A program made the translations under genes and the position numbers. Of a stretch of 9,699 bases of DNA, positions 5,591-9,699 are shown in pieces. Source of the DNA: DALYJJ01 sp031969915 (lineage in GTDB: Bacteria > Acidobacteriota > Terriglobia > Bryobacterales > Bryobacteraceae); contig DALYJJ010000194.1 in assembly GCA_031969915.1 (NCBI GenBank), forward strand, positions 1-9,699, in the 5' to 3' direction. The notes below the pieces were generated by a model, which ran no database searches, was not told the DNA's origin, and worked only from the letters and a program-made list of their open reading frames with translations. Positions within the stretch are counted from its first letter, which is position 1. Every line of letters begins with the position of its first letter.

Positions 5591-8262
5591 CAGAAGTTCA
5601 GCCGCATGCTCACCACCAGGATCCGGTTGCCGTCGTCGGTCGCCGTGATGCGGCCGAAGTTGATCGAATTGATGTCTCCCGTTGGATTGGAGAAGTTGGG
5701 CCGGTTCAGCGCGCTGATCGCGTCCGCCCGCAATTCCGCCGTCACCCGCTCGGTAACCCGCACCCGCTTCATCACGTTGATGTCGAAGCGTAGCGCGCTG
5801 GGTCCCGTGAACTGCCCCAGGGCCAGCGCACCCGGGCTTCCCGGCAGAGTATTCACGAACATCAGATTCCCGGAAGCGTCGGCAATCGCCTGCAGCGTGC
5901 TCCGCGCGCGAATGTTACCCCGCGTGGTCAGGTTCGCCACCGAGGGGTCGATCACCTGCCGCAGATTCCCGTAGAACACCACTCCGTTGCCCACCCGCTG
6001 CACCTGCCCGATCTCGCGCCCCAGTGCCGCCACCGCCGTCGCCGGAGTGCTCGCGGCGTTGAACGAATTGAACGACGCGCGCCCGGAGAAAACACTGATC
6101 GGGGAGCCCGTGAAGTAATTCACAATCGAGCCAAACTGCCATCGCTCCACTAGGCGCGACAGCACCCGGTTGTTGCCCGAAAGAAATCGCTTGCCCGGCC
6201 CGAAGGGTAACTCGTACGTCCCGCTGGTCCGGAACACGTGCTCGATGCTGAACCCCAGGATCCGCTTGTCGAGCCCGCGGTCGCGGCTGCTCCGGTAACT
6301 GCGGTTCAAGTCGTCACCGTCCCCGTCTTCTTCGCCCAGCGCTTTGCTCCACGTGTAGTTACCCTGGAACGTCCAGCCGCTCGAGAAGCGCTTCAGTAAC
6401 TCGGCCTGAAACGAGTGGAAGGAAGAGTTCGCGTAATTGCCAATCAGTCTCGCGCTCGAAAACTGGGGATTCGCCATCACGAAGTTCTCGGGCAGCCCCA
6501 CCCGCCGCAGGATCCCCCCGCGCACGCCCGTGAATTGCGTGTTCGTGTTCAAGTACTCGGCGAACGTCGCCACGTTGTGGCCGGCCAGGTGCCCCGCCGT
6601 CAGGTTGAGGGCCCGCACCGCGTCGGAGCCGGTAATCGTCGAACCATTCACCGTCCCTAACCCGGCGATGTTCAGCCCGCTGAAAATCCGGTTGAACAAG
6701 GGGGCGTCGCCGCCCTCCTGCGTGATCCGGAAAGCCTCCAGTAGGCCGTTCTCAAAGATGTTCCGTTCGTTCACGTCCGCCCCGCGGATCAGCTTCGTGC
6801 CCTTGCTCCCGACGTACCGCAAATCGACGATCCAGTTCTTCGCAACTTCGCGCTGCAGCGAGAAATTCCAGTTCTGGATGTACGGCGTCCGCAACCCGGA
6901 ATCGAACACCCGAACCGTCTGCGAGCGGTCGGTCACCGGAATGGTCGCCAGGGGCGCTCCCTGCGGACTCAACGGCAGCCGGACGCCGCGCAGGTCCAGA
7001 TGCCCGCCCACCTGGTACAGTACACGCTCGCGAAGTCCCGGTTGGTCTCCCGAGATCACGTCGATCAGCCGTAGCGCCTGCCGCTCGTACGCCATCCCGT
7101 AGCCCATCCGCACTACCGTCGCCCGCCGAAACCAGGGAAGCTGGTACGTCAGCCCCACCGCCGGTGCGAAGTTATTGTAATCTTCGCCGTACAACTTAGT
7201 ATCTGGATTCGGCGTTCCCGGACCGATCAGGTTCACGCGCGTCAAACTCCCTTCCTGCAGCCCCGGCCGGTACATCGATGCGAACGTCGTCCCCGACAAG
7301 CCGAAGATACCGCCCGTTCCCCCTTCGAGCGAAGCAGTCCTCCCGTTCGGGTCGAACGGAACGCCGTAATACTCCCACCGGACTCCCAGGTTCAGCGTCA
7401 GCCGCGGTGTTACTTTCCAATCGTCCTTGAAGAACAAACTGACTTCGGGCCGCTTCCAGTGGCGGTATTTGTACAGGCCCGGCTGGTACTCCGGCCTCGC
7501 CCCGCCGGTCGCGTTCAGCGCCTGCACCACGCTCGAAAGCGATCCCGTCAGATCGTTCAGCATGTTCTCCGCCGTCGTCAGGTTCTGCCCGATGCCTCCG
7601 ATCGTGGAAAGCCCCTGCACGGGCGATGCGCCGGTCCCGAAATTCGCCCTCGGCATGACGTCGTTCGAGTTGAAGCTGTTGGTGCTCGAAAACCGCACAT
7701 CCACGCCTCCCTTGAACGTGTGCCGCCCGCGGTTCCAGGTCACGTTGTCGATGAACTGGTAGAGCGGCGAGAACAGCCGCACCGGATCGTCCGCGGAATC
7801 CACCACGTCGCTGATCAGGTTGAACACCGGGATGAAAGGCTGCCCGCCGGCCTGCGGCAGGAACCCCTCGTTCCCTTCGATCTCCCAGATGTAGCGCGCC
7901 CGGTAATCGGGCCGCAGCACGCCGATCCGCAATTCGTTCAGCACCGTCGAACGCATCGTCGACAGGAGCGACAAGGTGTGGAACCGGTCGTTGCGCCTCA
8001 CTGTGCCGCCGGGCGCGTCCGGATACGCTTGCTGGTAGCGTGTGTTGTACTCGAACTCCTTTTCCCGGTTGTAGGTGTAGCTCACGCGGTGGTTCGCGTT
8101 GAAGTGGTGATCGAACTTCACGTTAAACACGTCGAAGTCGTCGGTGCTCGACCGCTGCCACGTGTAGCCCGCCGTGTTCAACCCGTCTCCCGAGCGGAAG
8201 TTGTTCGGCATCGGCATCAGGCCGAACATCCGCTGCACCAGCCCCGTCGGGTCCGCCGCCAT
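5590..8262 (-). CDS. C-terminal fragment of the Oar-like receptor (beta-barrel)
   Basis: This 890-residue continuation carries the barrel with strand motifs typical of Oar-like receptors: FDVFNVKFDHHFNANHRVSY, TWNRGRHTFKGGVD, TPRLTLNLGVRWEYYGVPFD, PYIQNWNFSLQREV, VDLRYVGSKGTKL, SGWTFQGNYTWSKAL and a final LVVSMRLNF ending in Phe. The ATG at 8262 is only the first Met after the amber codon. No signal peptide or Shine-Dalgarno sequence goes with it, so it is not a believable independent gene. Codons between the TAG and this Met (GRDPNR) are open in the same frame. It ends in TGA, inside a hairpin, 64 bases before the glycosidase start. Confidence 0.8.
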   Translation of the reverse strand: MAADPTGLVQRMFGLMPMPNNFRSGDGLNTAGYTWQRSSTDDFDVFNVKFDHHFNANHRVSYTYNREKEFEYNTRYQQAYPDAPGGTVRRNDRFHTLSLLSTMRSTVLNELRIGVLRPDYRARYIWEIEGNEGFLPQAGGQPFIPVFNLISDVVDSADDPVRLFSPLYQFIDNVTWNRGRHTFKGGVDVRFSSTNSFNSNDVMPRANFGTGASPVQGLSTIGGIGQNLTTAENMLNDLTGSLSSVVQALNATGGARPEYQPGLYKYRHWKRPEVSLFFKDDWKVTPRLTLNLGVRWEYYGVPFDPNGRTASLEGGTGGIFGLSGTTFASMYRPGLQEGSLTRVNLIGPGTPNPDTKLYGEDYNNFAPAVGLTYQLPWFRRATVVRMGYGMAYERQALRLIDVISGDQPGLRERVLYQVGGHLDLRGVRLPLSPQGAPLATIPVTDRSQTVRVFDSGLRTPYIQNWNFSLQREVAKNWIVDLRYVGSKGTKLIRGADVNERNIFENGLLEAFRITQEGGDAPLFNRIFSGLNIAGLGTVNGSTITGSDAVRALNLTAGHLAGHNVATFAEYLNTNTQFTGVRGGILRRVGLPENFVMANPQFSSARLIGNYANSSFHSFQAELLKRFSSGWTFQGNYTWSKALGEEDGDGDDLNRSYRSSRDRGLDKRILGFSIEHVFRTSGTYELPFGPGKRFLSGNNRVLSRLVERWQFGSIVNYFTGSPISVFSGRASFNSFNAASTPATAVAALGREIGQVQRVGNGVVFYGNLRQVIDPSVANLTTRGNIRARSTLQAIADASGNLMFVNTLPGSPGALALGQFTGPSALRFDINVMKRVRVTERVTAELRADAISALNRPNFSNPTGDINSINFGRITATDDGNRILVVSMRLNF

Positions 8263-8280
8263 CCGGTTCGGGTCGCGGCC

Positions 8281-8283
8281 CTA
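8281..8283 (-). other. In-frame amber codon splitting the receptor
   Basis: The TAG falls between TGDLQTVSL and GRDPNRMAADP, just after the first barrel segments and with both sides in one frame. Single-base changes from CAG, TAC, TAT, TGG, TTG, GAG or AAG would produce it; which residue was lost cannot be told from this window. Confidence 0.8.
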
Positions 8284-9363
8284 CAGGCTCACCGTTTGCA
8301 GGTCGCCCGTCGCCGTTCCCGGGCGCACTGGATTTCCCAGCAGGTCCACCGTCGGACTCAAGGACTCCGCATTCCCGTTCCTCACCCCGGGAAAGAACCG
8401 GTACAACCCCCGGCGCGCCGTCTCTGTATAGACCGTACTGGTCACCGCCGATTTCTGCCGGATGCGCTGCGCGTCGTAGAGGAAATGGAAGAACGTCTTG
8501 TTCTTCACGATCGGTCCGCCAATCCTCGCGCCGAACTGGTTCCGGATTAGGTTGTTTCTCGGAGACACCGGATCGCCTGTCCGCGGATCAGTCCCCCGCT
8601 GGTTGTTGAACCACGTGTTCGCGTTCAAGACCGTGTTCCGATGGAACTGGAACAGGCTGCCGTGAAACTCGTTCGTCCCCGAGCGGGTGATCATTTGCAC
8701 CTGCCCGGAACCGCGCCCCAATTCCGCGTCCGCGGGCGAGGTAATGACGCGGAACTCCTCCACCCGGTCCACGCTTGTAAATACCGGCGTACTCAACCCC
8801 TGGTGGTTCCTCTGGTCCTGTACGTTCACGCCGTCCAGCGTGATGTTCAACGCCGCGGTCCGATTCCCCGAGAAGTTATCGCCCACCAACCCGGCCTGCG
8901 TCAGCACCAGGCTCAGCGCATCGCGCGCCGGAATTGGCAGGTCCAGAACCTTCTGTCCGGTCAGCATGCCGCCCACGCTTGCCGTCGAGTAGCCCAGTAA
9001 CTCGCCCTCCGCCCGCACTTCAATCGACTCCGCCACCGCGCCCACTTCCAGCCTCACACTCAGCGAGAGCCGCGCGCCCACTTCGAGCGCCACATCGTTG
9101 TAGACCAGCTTCTTGAAGCCTTCCGCCTCGCCCGTCACACGGTACATGCCGGGCTGCAGGGCAGGGAAGACGAACGTGCCCGTTTCATTGGAAAAGGTCT
9201 CCGCACGCACCCCCGTGCGCGCATTCTCGGCGAGTATCTTCGCCTTCGGAATCACCGCCCCGCCGGGATCGGTGACAGTACCCGAAAGAACCGCATCCGA
9301 GCTTTGCGCATAGGCCGCGGCCGTTAACAGTTGCAACAGGGAAAGCGAGATCGAGAGCCTCAT
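8281..9363 (-). CDS. N-terminal fragment of the Oar-like receptor (signal peptide, regulatory-like domain, plug)
   Basis: This 360-residue stretch has a signal peptide at 1-19 (Leu/Ser core, AAAYA then Gln) and a carboxypeptidase-regulatory-like domain at about 24-105 (LSGTVTDPGGAVIPKAKI, NETGTFVFPALQPGMYRV). A TonB-box-like ESIEVRAE follows at 112-119. The plug occupies about 125-255 (LDLPIPARDALSLVLTQAG, ITLDGVNVQDQRN, VQMITRSGTNEFHGSLF), and then the first barrel strands begin. It ends at TAG 8281-8283. Alone it lacks nearly all of the barrel and could not form a transport channel; at best it would be an exported plug domain that is degraded. The ATG at 9363 fits the signal peptide and lies near a good promoter. 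It should be read together with the downstream fragment as one broken gene. Confidence 0.8.
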   Translation of the reverse strand: MRLSISLSLLQLLTAAAYAQSSDAVLSGTVTDPGGAVIPKAKILAENARTGVRAETFSNETGTFVFPALQPGMYRVTGEAEGFKKLVYNDVALEVGARLSLSVRLEVGAVAESIEVRAEGELLGYSTASVGGMLTGQKVLDLPIPARDALSLVLTQAGLVGDNFSGNRTAALNITLDGVNVQDQRNHQGLSTPVFTSVDRVEEFRVITSPADAELGRGSGQVQMITRSGTNEFHGSLFQFHRNTVLNANTWFNNQRGTDPRTGDPVSPRNNLIRNQFGARIGGPIVKNKTFFHFLYDAQRIRQKSAVTSTVYTETARRGLYRFFPGVRNGNAESLSPTVDLLGNPVRPGTATGDLQTVSL

Positions 9364-9375
9364 AGGTGATGCAGG

Positions 9376-9404
9376 ATTCTACCCTGAGGGCCCGCTTTCG
9401 ACAA
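9376..9404 (-). promoter_or_regulatory. Sigma-70-like promoter of the Oar-like receptor
   Basis: On the minus strand TTGTCG (9404-9399, four of six to TTGACA) is followed after exactly 17 bases by TAGAAT (9381-9376, five of six to TATAAT). The predicted start is about six bases before the ATG at 9363, giving an almost leaderless message; no Shine-Dalgarno sequence is present. The promoter lies in the 73-base gap after the SPOR gene, so the receptor need not depend on read-through. Confidence 0.5.
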
Positions 9405-9436
9405 AGCAAACTTTTCGCTCGATCCCGCCCCGCCAC

Positions 9437-9699
9437 CTACTTCCACTCGCGGAGAACCCGGAACCCGGCCGCCTCCAGCGCCGGCTTGGCCGCGCGTAAC
9501 CCCGCCAGATCGAAATACGGTCCCACCACCACGCGCACCTCTCGGTCTCCGCCGGTGGTGTGCATGGCTGAGTAGAATCCACGCGCCTGTAACTGGCGAA
9601 ACAACTCGACCGCGGCCATCGGCGTCTTCCCCACTACCTGCAGAAAGTAACCCGGCGTGGCTCCCGGTGCGGCCAACGCGCCCGGCGGAGGCGGCAGTT
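9437..9699 (-). CDS. SPOR-domain protein, C-terminal end (5' end outside the window)
   Basis: The frame is open to the right edge, so this is the tail of a longer protein. A Pro/Ala/Gly-rich linker (LPPPPGALAAPGATPG) leads into a SPOR domain of about 70 residues: GYFLQVVGKTPMAAVELFRQ, then GGDREVRVVVGPYFDLAGLR and AALEAAGFRVLREWK-type ending before TAG. SPOR domains bind glycan strands of peptidoglycan lacking stem peptides, commonly at the division site, in proteins such as FtsN, DedD or RlpA. Which of these, or another architecture, cannot be decided without the N-terminal part. A TTG at 9676 could be mistaken for a start, but the linker continues upstream without a stop. No functional link with the receptor genes is evident. 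Confidence 0.8.
   Translation of the reverse strand, partial: LPPPPGALAAPGATPGYFLQVVGKTPMAAVELFRQLQARGFYSAMHTTGGDREVRVVVGPYFDLAGLRAAKPALEAAGFRVLREWK

Larger units (their letters stand above)
5590..9363 (-). pseudogene. Oar-like TonB-dependent receptor interrupted by an in-frame amber codon
   Basis: Two long minus-strand ORFs, 9363-8281 and 8262-5590, are in the same frame and are separated by a single TAG at 8281-8283 (codon 361). Joined, they make a 1257-position protein with every expected part in order: signal peptide, carboxypeptidase-regulatory-like domain, plug, long beta-barrel, terminal Phe. That length is normal for acidobacterial Oar-type receptors. No frameshift or other stop is seen, so the break is recent, or is a sequencing error. 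TAG also ends the glycosidase and SPOR genes here, which argues against general amber reassignment. Such receptors import large ligands such as oligosaccharides or peptides; the neighbouring glycosidase suggests a glycan. Confidence 0.8.

Noticed and set aside
8281..8283. Pyrrolysine or programmed amber read-through
   Set aside because: TAG serves as the ordinary stop of two other genes here and nothing in the window suggests pyrrolysine machinery; a nonsense mutation or sequence error is simpler, though read-through is not excluded.
7459..8550. Plus-strand ORF of 363 codons that spans the amber site of the receptor
   Set aside because: Considered as a possible real gene explaining the break, but the composition is Arg/His/Val-rich shadow sequence and both receptor halves are clearly coding on the other strand.
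1..9699. CRISPR array, tRNA, rRNA, insertion sequence or transposon ends
   Set aside because: No regularly spaced repeats, cloverleaf-like sequence, rRNA segments, transposase motifs or flanking terminal repeats were seen by eye on either strand.

Overview
This is a GC-rich window. Its large Oar-type TonB-dependent receptor, with an N-terminal carboxypeptidase-regulatory-like domain and the long beta-barrel seen repeatedly in Acidobacteriota, points to an acidobacterium of the Bryobacter/Solibacter kind. That assignment is an inference from protein style; there is no rRNA or other marker here.

Layout. Plus strand, 77-3341: an outer-membrane TonB-dependent receptor of 876 residues is followed after 37 bases by a small AhpD/carboxymuconolactone-decarboxylase-like redox protein. 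This second gene is the most notable item in the window. Its frame is interrupted by a TGA exactly where the second cysteine of the AhpD CxxC motif belongs. The reading frame then continues intact to the end of the fold, and an 18-base-spaced stem-loop with a GGUC apical loop follows the TGA. It is best read as one selenocysteine-containing protein of 198 residues, not as two short ORFs or a pseudogene. Minus strand, 9699-3354, read right to left: the C-terminal end of a SPOR-domain protein (cut by the window edge), then an Oar-like TonB-dependent receptor split in frame by an amber (TAG) codon, then a secreted TIM-barrel protein resembling alpha-galactosidase-type glycoside hydrolases. The two blocks converge with only 12 bases between stop codons.

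How the genes may work together. The receptor plus secreted glycosidase on the minus strand looks like a small glycan-scavenging pair, in which the hydrolase trims a sugar and the receptor imports the product. If the amber codon is real, the uptake half is probably broken. On the plus strand the receptor has a plug resembling heme/siderophore-type receptors and appears to be co-directional with a selenium-dependent thiol/peroxide-type enzyme; a link between metal uptake and redox protection is possible but only inferred.

Regulation. Several genes have a -10-like hexamer only 6 to 12 bases before the start codon and lack a clear Shine-Dalgarno sequence, which suggests leaderless or nearly leaderless mRNAs. 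No tRNA, rRNA, CRISPR array, insertion sequence or long repeat was seen.
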